From: Pseudomonas izuensis
Lineage (GTDB): Bacteria > Pseudomonadota > Gammaproteobacteria > Pseudomonadales > Pseudomonadaceae
Assembly: GCF_009861505.1 (NCBI RefSeq)
Contig: NZ_WTFT01000049.1
Coordinates: 1-64,000 of the forward strand
Reading direction: 5' to 3'
Length of the DNA stretch: 64,000 nt
Within the stretch, counting starts at the first letter, position 1. Each line of letters starts with the position of its first letter. Made by a program: the position numbers and the translations under genes. Under the pieces are notes generated by a model, which saw only the letters and a program-made list of their open reading frames with translations, had not been told where the DNA came from and searched no databases. Below, piece by piece: positions 34,640 through 42,152 of this stretch.

Positions 34640-36187
34640 ATGCAATTCGATTGGTCGTACTTTCTCTCGCTGTTCTCCCTGCCAGACTTCTGGCACGCCT
34701 GCGTCACGGTGATCCAGCTCAGTGCCCTGGCCTGGTTCATCGGCATGCTGCTGGGTTTTGTCCTGGCCACGGCCAAGCTGTCCCACTCGCCCTTGCTGCG
34801 CATTCCCGCAGCGGTCTACATCTGGTTCTTCCGCAGCATCCCGTTACTGGTGCTGGTGGTCTTCGTCTACAACTTGCCGCAATTGTTTCCCGGTAGCGGA
34901 CCGATTCTGTCGAACCCCTTCTACTCCGGCTTGCTGGCCCTGGTGGTCACCGAAGCGGCGTACATGGCGGAAATCCATCGTGGCGGCCTGATCTCCGTGG
35001 CCAAGGGCCAGAAGGAAGCCGCGCGCGCGCTGGGTGTCGGCCTGTTCGGCATGCAACGCTTGATCATCATCCCCCAGGCTTTCCGTATTTCGCTGCCCAC
35101 CCTGATCAATGAATACATCACGGTGGTCAAGCTGACATCGCTGGTCTCGGTCATCTCCCTGACCGAAATCCTCACCGTCGGCCAGCGCCTCTATGCCACC
35201 AACTTCCTGGTGATGGAAACCCTGGCGGCGGTAGGCGTCTACTACGTGTTGATCGTCACCGTGTTCGGCTTTTTCCTGCAGCGTCTGGAGCGTTATCTGG
35301 ACCTGAACTTCCGCAAGCCGCACACACTCGACGCGGCCACCATCGCCAAATTCAAGGCCAGCGCCGAAGCCTTGCCCGACAATGCACGCAAAGCCGCCGG
35401 CAATAACACGACGCCCATCCTGCAACTCAAGAACATCCAGAAGAGCTATGGCACACACAAGGTGCTGCTGGGCATCGACCTGAATGTCGAATACGGCCAG
35501 GTGGTCTCGATCATCGGGCCATCCGGCTCCGGTAAAACCTCGTTGATCCGTACGGTCAATGGCCTGGAAAGCATCGACACGGGCGACATTCAATTGTTCG
35601 GCGAAACATTCATCGAAGCATCGGACAAACCCGACAGCTCCCGCCTGCGCAAAGGTGTGCGGCACATCGGCATGGTGTTCCAGAACTTCAACCTGTTCCC
35701 GCACCGCACCATTCTCGACAACGTCACGCTGGCACCGCGTTACCATGGCCAGCCGGGCGAACTGAGTGAACACCGCGCCTACGCGCTGCTGGACAAGGTC
35801 GGTCTGCTGGCCCATGCCCACAAGTACCCGCACCAGCTCTCCGGTGGCCAGCAACAGCGCGTGGCGATCGCCCGGGCCCTGGCGATGGAGCCGCAGGTCA
35901 TGCTGTTCGACGAGCCGACCTCGGCCCTCGATCCGGAACTGGTCAACGACGTGCTGAACGTGATCCGCGACCTGGCCAAGGAAGGCATGACCATGCTGAT
36001 CGTGACCCACGAAATGGACTTTGCCATGTCGATATCCGACCGGGTCGTGTTCATGGAGAACGGTATTATCCAACTGGATGCTGCACCTGAAACCATACTG
36101 TGCGATGCCGAAGGCGAGCGAGTGCGGCGCTTCATGGGCATCGCTGCCCGATCGCCAAACCTGTCGGCAACGGTGGATCACGCATGA
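34640..36187 (+). CDS. Fused ABC transporter permease and ATPase, amino-acid type
   Basis: The 515-residue protein joins two parts that are usually separate. Residues 1-225 are a HisM-type permease (SALAWFIGMLLGFVLATAKL, the EAA loop EAARALGVGLFGMQRLIIIPQAFR). Residues 255-505 are an ATPase with Walker A GPSGSGKT, signature LSGGQQQR, Walker B VMLFDEP and the H-loop IVTHEMDF. A linker of about 35 residues separates them. With a single permease, the transporter should work as a homodimer of this polypeptide plus the binding protein. Confidence 0.92.
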   Translation: MQFDWSYFLSLFSLPDFWHACVTVIQLSALAWFIGMLLGFVLATAKLSHSPLLRIPAAVYIWFFRSIPLLVLVVFVYNLPQLFPGSGPILSNPFYSGLLALVVTEAAYMAEIHRGGLISVAKGQKEAARALGVGLFGMQRLIIIPQAFRISLPTLINEYITVVKLTSLVSVISLTEILTVGQRLYATNFLVMETLAAVGVYYVLIVTVFGFFLQRLERYLDLNFRKPHTLDAATIAKFKASAEALPDNARKAAGNNTTPILQLKNIQKSYGTHKVLLGIDLNVEYGQVVSIIGPSGSGKTSLIRTVNGLESIDTGDIQLFGETFIEASDKPDSSRLRKGVRHIGMVFQNFNLFPHRTILDNVTLAPRYHGQPGELSEHRAYALLDKVGLLAHAHKYPHQLSGGQQQRVAIARALAMEPQVMLFDEPTSALDPELVNDVLNVIRDLAKEGMTMLIVTHEMDFAMSISDRVVFMENGIIQLDAAPETILCDAEGERVRRFMGIAARSPNLSATVDHA

Positions 36188-36233
36188 ATCGGCGATCCCT
36201 TTCTTTGAGCTTCGATCTTTCAGGAAAACACGC

Positions 36234-37022
36234 ATGAATCTTGGAATAGCAGGACGCTGGGCGCTGGTGTGCGCCGCCAGCAAAGGCCTGGGTAAAGCCT
36301 GCGCACAGGCGCTGGTCAGCGAAGGCGTGAACGTGGTGATTACTGCACGGGGCGAACAGACGCTGAATGAAACAGCCCGTCAGCTCAGGGCGATCAATCC
36401 TGAAGTGACGGTCATTGCCGTGGCCGGCGACATTTCGACACCCGAGGGTCGGGCGGCAGCGCTCAAGGCCCACGAGCATTTCGATATTCTGATCAACAAT
36501 GCCGGTGGCCCTCCTCCCGGGGATTTCCGCGAATGGAACCGCGATGCCTGGCTCAAGGCACTGGATGCCAACATGCTCACCCCGATCGAGTTGATCAAGG
36601 CAACGGTAGACGGGATGGCGGCACGCGGATTTGGCCGAATCATCAACATCACGTCGAGTGCCGTGAAGTCCCCTATCGAAAGCCTGGGTCTGTCCAATGG
36701 CGCGCGCAGTGGCCTGACCGGTTTTATCGCAGGACTTGCCCGGCAGGACAGCATTGCCAGTCGCAATGTGACGATCAACAACCTGCAACCGGGCTCATTC
36801 GACACCGATCGACTGCGCGACAACCTGGTCGCGGCCGCCGAAGAGTCGGGGCTGGACAGTGAGGCATTTCTCAGCGAATGCCGCCACGAAATACCGGCCA
36901 AACGCTTCGGCTCACCCGAGGAGTTCGGGGCGCTTTGCGCCTTCGTTTGCAGCAGCCATGCGGGCTACCTGACCGGGCAGAACCTGTTGATCGATGGCGG
37001 GGCCGTTCGTTCCAGTCAATAA
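36234..37022 (+). CDS. SDR family oxidoreductase
   Basis: The protein has 262 residues from the ATG at 36234 (AGGAAA upstream). The NAD(P)-binding motif is CAASKGLGKACAQAL (about 14-28), NNAGG follows, and the serine of the triad is in NITSSAVKSP. The usual YxxxK is replaced by a region reading GLSNGARSGL, so the catalytic tyrosine appears changed, as in the FabG-like divergent SDRs that keep N-G-A-R. It probably acts on an intermediate of the same operon. Confidence 0.85.
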   Translation: MNLGIAGRWALVCAASKGLGKACAQALVSEGVNVVITARGEQTLNETARQLRAINPEVTVIAVAGDISTPEGRAAALKAHEHFDILINNAGGPPPGDFREWNRDAWLKALDANMLTPIELIKATVDGMAARGFGRIINITSSAVKSPIESLGLSNGARSGLTGFIAGLARQDSIASRNVTINNLQPGSFDTDRLRDNLVAAAEESGLDSEAFLSECRHEIPAKRFGSPEEFGALCAFVCSSHAGYLTGQNLLIDGGAVRSSQ

Positions 37023-37029
37023 CAACGAG

Positions 37030-37062
37030 CCGCCTCGTCAGTCATCAAGGCTGATGAGGCGG
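37030..37062. terminator. Bidirectional hairpin between convergent SDR and DUF190 genes
   Basis: Arms 37030-37041 and 37051-37062 (CCGCCTC.TCAG) pair over 12 bp with one mismatch, overlapping the DUF190 stop. A second GC-rich palindrome (CGCCGGC...GCCGGCG, about 37067-37086) lies just inside the DUF190 coding end. Confidence 0.55.
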
Positions 37063-37386
37063 GCCGCCGGCGAGCTTGCCGGCGACACCGAATTCGACGG
37101 GTGTCTTTGTGTAAAACAAGGCGATCTCTTCGCCCTCAAGTCGCTCGAACAGCCGAACGGATTCCTCTTCGGTCATGACCAGGCGAACCTCGGTTGGCTG
37201 ATCAGCCAGCTCAAAAAAATGCGATGAATGCAGTTTCCCGGAATGCCCGAAGCCTTCGATTCCGGTTGCCAGGGTGGCTCCGCGCAATCCCATTTCCTTG
37301 GCCAGATCAACCAGCCAGTCACCGAGCATTTTTCCGTGATGACGACGGTTCTGCTGGGTGAAGAAAATCACCAGAAAACCTTTCAT
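37045..37386 (-). CDS. DUF190 family protein (PII-like fold)
   Basis: The 113-residue protein matches DUF190: KGFLVIFFTQQNRRHHGKMLGDWLVDLAKEMGLRGATLATGIEGFGHSGKLHSSHFFELADQPTEVRLVMTEEES. It is structurally related to PII signalling proteins, and some relatives are encoded near fluoride channels, though none is seen here. The last dozen residues (VAGKLAGGPPHQP) are encoded by a REP-like palindrome, so the C-terminus looks extended by inserted repeat DNA. Confidence 0.85.
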   Translation of the reverse strand: MKGFLVIFFTQQNRRHHGKMLGDWLVDLAKEMGLRGATLATGIEGFGHSGKLHSSHFFELADQPTEVRLVMTEEESVRLFERLEGEEIALFYTKTPVEFGVAGKLAGGPPHQP

Positions 37387-37472
37387 GACTGATCACCTCT
37401 TTAGCGTGTGGCAATCCATTGAAGCGCGTGCAAAAGAGAGACGCAATGATGTTGCTGCTTTAACTTTTTTTC

Positions 37473-37477
37473 GCCAT
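37473..37477. repeat. Left copy of 5-bp target-site duplication GCCAT
   Basis: GCCAT directly abuts the left tip TGCG of the 7-kb element. The same five bases directly abut the right tip. Confidence 0.65.
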
Positions 37478-37592
37478 TGCGAAATTGCACTCCTTTTGAC
37501 CACCCGTTTGCATTCGACTGACCAGTCATTTGAATTCGCTCTGACCACCAATTGCATCGGATTTGACCAGCATGCTTCGTGGCAATGACCGG
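37478..37592 (-). repeat. Left end of the cassette
   Basis: Three repeat words spaced about 22 bp (around 37508, 37528 and 37550) followed by CGGATTTGACCAGCATG and, further in, GGCAATGACCGG. It matches the right end in inverted orientation. The adjoining 37593-37766 shows no gene. Confidence 0.75.
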
Positions 37593-37766
37593 TTGAATCC
37601 ACAGCCAAGAGCGGTCAGTCAAATTTTTTGATTCCAAAGTAAAATGATTTCTGGCCGGGTAATGGGGGGCTAGATGTTGTAAGGACGCGCCCAGCAAGTG
37701 AGCACCAGGCGCTAAAATACTCTCCACTTATTATGTTCTGCAGAGATTTGACTTGTAGAGATATGC

Positions 37767-38708
37767 CTATTGAGACGCTACATCCATATGAGACTTTACT
37801 GCGGTGAGCCCAGGTTGTCCTTCCAGTGTCTGAACATTGTCCAGCGTTCTCTCAAGCCATTCGGGATGATCACTCAGCCACTTTTTCACGGCAGCACGTG
37901 GTGCGAGGCCGCCATTGATCACGTAGTCCATCATGGTGTTTTCGGCATCTATAGAAAACTCCAGATTCTTCAGCAATCTCCCCACGTTAGGGCAATCATC
38001 CAGATATCCCGCGCGCACGTCGGTCCGCACTGACGATGCGCCGTAATTCTCTCCGTAATACTTATCGCCACCTGACAAATATTCCAGCTCAATATTTTTG
38101 TTCATTGGATGAGGCGCCCATCCCAGAAACACGATCCAATCGTTCTTTCTTATTTGCCTGCCGACCTGAGTCAGCATGCCCTTCTCACTTGACTCAACCA
38201 AGCTCCAGCTGCCCAGGTTATATGCATTATCCGCGATAAGGTTCTGGATCGGTTTGTTTCCGCCAGGCTCAACCCCATAGATTTTCCCGCCAAATTTTTC
38301 TTTGTAAGTGTCCAGGTCGGCATAGCTTTTAACACCTTGCTCATAGACGTATCGCGGAACCGCCAAGGTAAATTTTGCGCCGGTCAGGTTCACTCGCACG
38401 GTCTGAATAGACTTGTTGTTGTAGTAGGGCTGAGCCGCCTCGATCAACGCCGGATCCCATGTCCCCAGGAACACGTCGATGCTCTTGCCCTCCATCGCCT
38501 TGTAGGCAATACCCGTCGACAACGTAATGACTTTTGGGGCGTAACCCAGTCCTTCCAGTACTGCTGTGGTCAAGGAAGTGGTCAAAGCGATGTCGGTCCA
38601 TCCCACCTCTGCGAACTGAGGCGTGCGGCATGCCGCAGAGTCCGCTGCGCCGGCAATTCCCTGGAATGTCATCAACAGCACGGCACAACCGATAGCACTG
38701 CTTTTCAT
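37767..38708 (-). CDS. Choline/betaine-type ABC substrate-binding protein (orphan)
   Basis: The 313-residue protein has a signal peptide ending GIAGAA (about residue 22). It has the OpuAC/ChoX fold: CRTPQFAEVGWTDIALTTSLTTAVLEGLGYAPKVITLSTGIAYKAMEGKSIDVFLGTWDP. The tryptophans and aspartate in VGWTDI and LGTWDP are at positions used to cage quaternary ammonium groups. No permease or ATPase gene is nearby. In Pseudomonas, several such binding proteins (CbcX, BetX, CaiX) share one CbcWV core, so this may be a plug-in subunit. GGGGAT precedes the start. Confidence 0.85.
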   Translation of the reverse strand: MKSSAIGCAVLLMTFQGIAGAADSAACRTPQFAEVGWTDIALTTSLTTAVLEGLGYAPKVITLSTGIAYKAMEGKSIDVFLGTWDPALIEAAQPYYNNKSIQTVRVNLTGAKFTLAVPRYVYEQGVKSYADLDTYKEKFGGKIYGVEPGGNKPIQNLIADNAYNLGSWSLVESSEKGMLTQVGRQIRKNDWIVFLGWAPHPMNKNIELEYLSGGDKYYGENYGASSVRTDVRAGYLDDCPNVGRLLKNLEFSIDAENTMMDYVINGGLAPRAAVKKWLSDHPEWLERTLDNVQTLEGQPGLTAVKSHMDVASQ

Positions 38709-38721
38709 ATTGGATCCCCTT

Positions 38722-38745
38722 GGTTCTCTTGTTTTTTGGAGAACC
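38722..38745. promoter_or_regulatory. Inverted repeat near the binding-protein start
   Basis: GGTTCTC (38722-38728) and GAGAACC (38739-38745) are separated by 10 T-rich bases, 14 bp ahead of the binding-protein ATG on the minus strand. It may be a second operator or a promoter-proximal hairpin. Confidence 0.4.
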
Positions 38746-38754
38746 TAGTGATAA

Positions 38755-38786
38755 CTTTTTTTCATTCATCGTCCAATGAAAAAAAG
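38755..38786. promoter_or_regulatory. BetI-like operator in the divergent promoter
   Basis: Two exact 12-bp arms (CTTTTTTTCATT and AATGAAAAAAAG) flank CATCGTCC. The core read on the minus strand, ATTGGACGATGAAT, closely resembles the BetI operator core ATTGGACGTTCAAT as I remember it. It ends nine bases before the BetI-like start, overlapping its ribosome site, and lies in the promoter of the divergent binding-protein gene. Confidence 0.6.
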
Positions 38787-38795
38787 AGCACCTAC

Positions 38796-39386
38796 ATGCC
38801 AAAGGTCGGAATGCAAGAAATCAGAAAAAAGCAGCTCGTCGAAGCGACGCTCACCCTTATTGGTGAGCAGGGCATGGCAGGTACGAGCATGGCCCAGGTC
38901 AGCGCCCGCGCCGGGTTGGCCAACGGCATCGTCCACCATTATTTTTCAGACAAGAATGCTTTGCTTGAAGCCACCTTGAGAGAGCTGAACAAACGCATAA
39001 ATGCCGAAATTTTTGCGCGCCTGCGAACGTCCACAACGCCTGCGGGGCGTGTTCTTGCGTTTGTAGACGGAAACGTCAGTGCCTTGAATCTGACAAAAGA
39101 AAACGTCGCGGCCTGGCTGGCTTTCTGGGCCCAGGTACCTCAGTCCGCGAAATTGCAGCGGATACAAAACGTCGTCGCGCGGCGAAGCCACTCATTACTT
39201 TTTTATGCCTTGTCAAAGACCATGGATAAGACAGCAGCCCACACCAAAGCGCAGATGATCGCGATTTTCATCGACGGTTTATGGCTGAGGGCTGCGGTCG
39301 ATTGCAGCCCAGACACGATTGATGATTCGCGTCGCTTGGCTTACGAATTTCTCAACAACGTGCTTGGTTATGATCTGGAGGCGTAG
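38796..39386 (+). CDS. BetI-like TetR family repressor
   Basis: The 196-residue protein opens MPKVGMQEIRKKQLVEATL, nearly the BetI start, followed by the helix-turn-helix TSMAQVSARAGLANGIVHHYFSDKNALLEATL. The C-terminal half has AAWLAFWAQVPQSAKLQRIQNVVARRSHSLLFYAL and FIDGLWLRAAVD, also BetI-like. BetI responds to choline, so this paralogue probably senses a related quaternary amine. The gene is AT-richer than the flanking DNA. The operator at 38755-38786 suggests autoregulation. The stop is 2 bp before the amidase start. Confidence 0.87.
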   Translation: MPKVGMQEIRKKQLVEATLTLIGEQGMAGTSMAQVSARAGLANGIVHHYFSDKNALLEATLRELNKRINAEIFARLRTSTTPAGRVLAFVDGNVSALNLTKENVAAWLAFWAQVPQSAKLQRIQNVVARRSHSLLFYALSKTMDKTAAHTKAQMIAIFIDGLWLRAAVDCSPDTIDDSRRLAYEFLNNVLGYDLEA

Positions 39387-39388
39387 TA

Positions 39389-40813
39389 ATGACACCTGAA
39401 GAGTATAAAAGTCTTGATGCCGTTGGCCTTGTTCAATGGTTGCAGTCCGGAAAAGTCTCTCCATTGGAACTGGTGAACCTCGCAGCCAGAGAAATTGAAA
39501 CTCAGGACCCAACCCTGGGTGCGGTCGTTGCAATCGATATCGAAGGCGCGCAACGAGTGGCGCTAGATCCCAAGACTGGACCACTCTCGGGTGTACCCAT
39601 CCTGATAAAGGACACCAACATTGATGTAGCAGGTTTTGCAACCCGGCACGGGTCTCGTTTATACGAGGACGCCGCACCGGCGCAGATCGACAGTGAATTT
39701 GTGCGTCGATTGCGCAAAGCCGGGGCAATTATTCTCGGGAAAACCAAAACGCCCGAGTTCGCAGGGGACTTTGTCACAGAGCCTGAATGGCAAGGCCCAT
39801 GTCGGAACCCGAGAAATCCGCAGTACGCTTCTGGCGGATCAAGTGGTGGCTCGGCGAGTGCAGTAGGCGCGGGAATGGTACCTGTCGCGCATGGCACCGA
39901 CTGCGGTGGGTCCATCAGGGTTCCAGCTTCCGTTTGTGGCGTGGTTGGGCTGAAGCCAAGCAGGGGACGCAATCCTGTGGGCCCTCATGTCGGTGAGTTT
40001 GTTGGAGGCCTCGATTGCGAGCATGTACTGACCAGGACTGTTCGTGATACCGCATTGCTGCTGGACGTCCTGTCAGGCTATGAACCGGGTGCACCCTATG
40101 CCGCCCCTCCTGCACCGGCCTCATGGCTGGAATCCCTGAAAGCAAAATCACCACGATTGAAGATCGCTTTCGCCTGCTACCGTCCAGATGGTTCGAGTAT
40201 CGATAATGCCATTCACACAGCCATTTTGAACGCCGTTGATTTCTTGAGTAAGGACGGCCATGAATTACGGCCGTTCAAATGGCCAGACATGAACAACGCC
40301 GGTGCAGCTGCTGCACTATTCTGGCAGATGGAAATAGAGGCGTTGATGGAACACCAGGCGCGAACTCGTGGGTTTCCGATCTCTGATAAGGATGTTGAAT
40401 GGATCACGTATGAGTTTTACAAATGCTCGCGCCGGAGAACGGCACTGGATGTTCACCATGCCCGTGCCACGCAGAACAAAGTCAGTCGTGACATGGCGGA
40501 TAGCTTCACAGGCATAGATGTCCTTATCACGCCTACCGTAGCGCTTGCTCCACCGTTGATAGGTGGCTTTGTAACCACGGGGGAAAGGCATTTGGACGAG
40601 TGGTACAAAAACGCTTACGCATTTTCTCCTTTCACCGAAGTTTTCAACTTGACTGGCCAGCCGGCCATAAGCATTCCCGTAGGGATCATGGAGAATGGCC
40701 TTCCAATTGGGATGCAAATTGTTGGAAAGTTTGGTGATGAGGAGACTGTTCTCAGACTCGCAAGTGAAATTGAAAAAAGCTCACTAGCGACGAGTCTATT
40801 TTCAAAGGTTTGA
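39389..40813 (+). CDS. Amidase signature family hydrolase
   Basis: The 474-residue protein has the amidase triad: K74 in GVPILIKDTN, cis-serine S151 in ASGGSSGGSASAVGAG and nucleophile S175 in HGTDCGGSIRVPAS. It hydrolyses a carboxamide to the acid and ammonia. It follows the BetI-like gene by 2 bp (GGAGG inside that gene's end), so the two form an operon. With the quaternary-amine-type binding protein divergent, an amide of a betaine or carnitine-like compound is a reasonable but unproved substrate. Codon use is AT-richer than in surrounding Pseudomonas genes. Confidence 0.88.
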   Translation: MTPEEYKSLDAVGLVQWLQSGKVSPLELVNLAAREIETQDPTLGAVVAIDIEGAQRVALDPKTGPLSGVPILIKDTNIDVAGFATRHGSRLYEDAAPAQIDSEFVRRLRKAGAIILGKTKTPEFAGDFVTEPEWQGPCRNPRNPQYASGGSSGGSASAVGAGMVPVAHGTDCGGSIRVPASVCGVVGLKPSRGRNPVGPHVGEFVGGLDCEHVLTRTVRDTALLLDVLSGYEPGAPYAAPPAPASWLESLKAKSPRLKIAFACYRPDGSSIDNAIHTAILNAVDFLSKDGHELRPFKWPDMNNAGAAAALFWQMEIEALMEHQARTRGFPISDKDVEWITYEFYKCSRRRTALDVHHARATQNKVSRDMADSFTGIDVLITPTVALAPPLIGGFVTTGERHLDEWYKNAYAFSPFTEVFNLTGQPAISIPVGIMENGLPIGMQIVGKFGDEETVLRLASEIEKSSLATSLFSKV

Positions 40814-41043
40814 TCTCGCATATAGCTGTCCTTCACGAGGGGCAGCTATGGGTCGACTACGGCCCTTCGCGACAGGCTGTAATCGGCCAATTGCCGCCGT
40901 TCGCCATTACCGTTACGTACTTATTCAAACCGCCTCTCCGGGCCGAAAAACAGTCACTACCCACCTGGCCGACTTAGTTAGCAGGACAGATGACCGTCGG
41001 CTGCGGATCGCCAGGGTCGAACGGCTAACTCGACAGCGCCCCG
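40814..41043. other. Gap between amidase and LysR genes inside the cassette
   Basis: The 230-bp stretch shows no credible gene. The part at 40845-40910 (GGGTCGACTACGGCCC, GACAGGCTGTAATCGGCC) resembles a common Pseudomonas intergenic sequence I have seen repeatedly, but I cannot name it. Confidence 0.3.
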
Positions 41044-41946
41044 TCAGGAGGAGTGCAAACTGGCGCTCGAGCTGAAAAGCCCAAGGATGAAATCGCGCGC
41101 ATGAACGATGCGCGGATTGCGCATCGAGGCTTTGTTCCACACCAGGTACAGGTTGTTGGTAGGCGCGTCTTTTCCAGGGGTGAGCGAAACCAGTCGTCCT
41201 GACTCCAGTGCTTCGGCGCACTGGTAGTCGGGCAGCACGCTCCACCCCTGCCCCTTGATGACCAGATCCTGGACGATGCGAAGATCGGGGATGGTCAGCG
41301 CCGCCTGCAGCGTCGGCGCGAACTGGAACATGGCTGCCCAGACCGGCCGGATCAATGGCAAGTCCTCGTCATAGGCGATGAGCGGGAGACTCGCCAGCCG
41401 CTCCGCAGTCGGGTGTTTGCCGAGCTGGCTGGCAATCTGCGGCGCCAGCACGAGGAGAAAACGCTCGGTAAGCAGCCTGGCGAATCCGTGCGAATGTTCA
41501 TCCGGCATGGAGGCGGTGATTGCCAGGTCGGCGGTAGAGGCATTGAGAAGGTTGTAGATACGCTCCCGGTTGCCGGTATGCACGCGGATCCTGAAGCCTT
41601 GGGCCATCAATGGCGCCAGCCCCGCTGCGAGCTTCGCATAGATGAAATCGGAGGGTCCGGCGATATGTAGGGTGCCGCCCCCCTCGCTGCCAAGGCGGTA
41701 TGAGGCCAGTCGCATTTCCAGGCCGTCGAGCATTGGTCCGATCGCACGTGCCAACTCATCGGCCGCCTCCGTCGCCGTGACGCCTCGGGCACGCCGCACG
41801 AACAGGGGCTTGCCGACAAATGCCTCCAATGCCTGGATGTGCTGGGACGCCGCAGGTTGCGTCATGCTCAACGCCTCCGCCGCCCGGGTGAACGACTGCA
41901 GCCGATAGGCCTCGATGAAGGTCCGAAGATGGTCCAGATGGCTCAT
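41044..41946 (-). CDS. LysR family transcriptional regulator
   Basis: The protein has 300 residues from the ATG at 41946 (MSHLDHLRTFIEAYRLQSFTRAAEALSMTQPAASQHIQALEAFVG, a standard helix-turn-helix). The longer reading to 42054 would cross the promoter. It is divergent from the MFS and hydrolase genes and probably controls them. Its base composition is GC-rich, unlike the left half of the cassette. Confidence 0.87.
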   Translation of the reverse strand: MSHLDHLRTFIEAYRLQSFTRAAEALSMTQPAASQHIQALEAFVGKPLFVRRARGVTATEAADELARAIGPMLDGLEMRLASYRLGSEGGGTLHIAGPSDFIYAKLAAGLAPLMAQGFRIRVHTGNRERIYNLLNASTADLAITASMPDEHSHGFARLLTERFLLVLAPQIASQLGKHPTAERLASLPLIAYDEDLPLIRPVWAAMFQFAPTLQAALTIPDLRIVQDLVIKGQGWSVLPDYQCAEALESGRLVSLTPGKDAPTNNLYLVWNKASMRNPRIVHARDFILGLFSSSASLHSS

Positions 41947-42035
41947 GAAGTCATCGTGTCGCAGCCCGCGACACCCTCGCGACAGGGATCCGTGTGATAA
42001 CGGCAGGGTACGACGCGGGTAGTGCCTGGTCGAGC

Positions 42036-42051
42036 GATAAAAAAATTTATC
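42036..42051. promoter_or_regulatory. Palindrome in the LysR-MFS divergent promoter
   Basis: GATAAA and TTTATC flank AAAA within an AT-rich patch (42035-42085) of the 206-bp intergenic region. It is a candidate LysR site or promoter element. Confidence 0.35.
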
Positions 42052-42152
42052 CAATGGGGAAGAAATAGTAATTTTTTCAATTCCTGGGGGACCTCTACGA
42101 TTCGTGCCAGTCGCGGCATCACGCCGCCTACATTACGGTCGAGAGATCCCTC

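Noticed and set aside
37393..37727. Small ORFs at the left end of the cassette
   Set aside because: Same reason: they lie in the repeated end sequence and are not protein-like.
40848..41075. Plus-strand ORF between amidase and LysR genes
   Set aside because: Arg-rich product, no ribosome site, and it runs into the LysR coding end in antisense.
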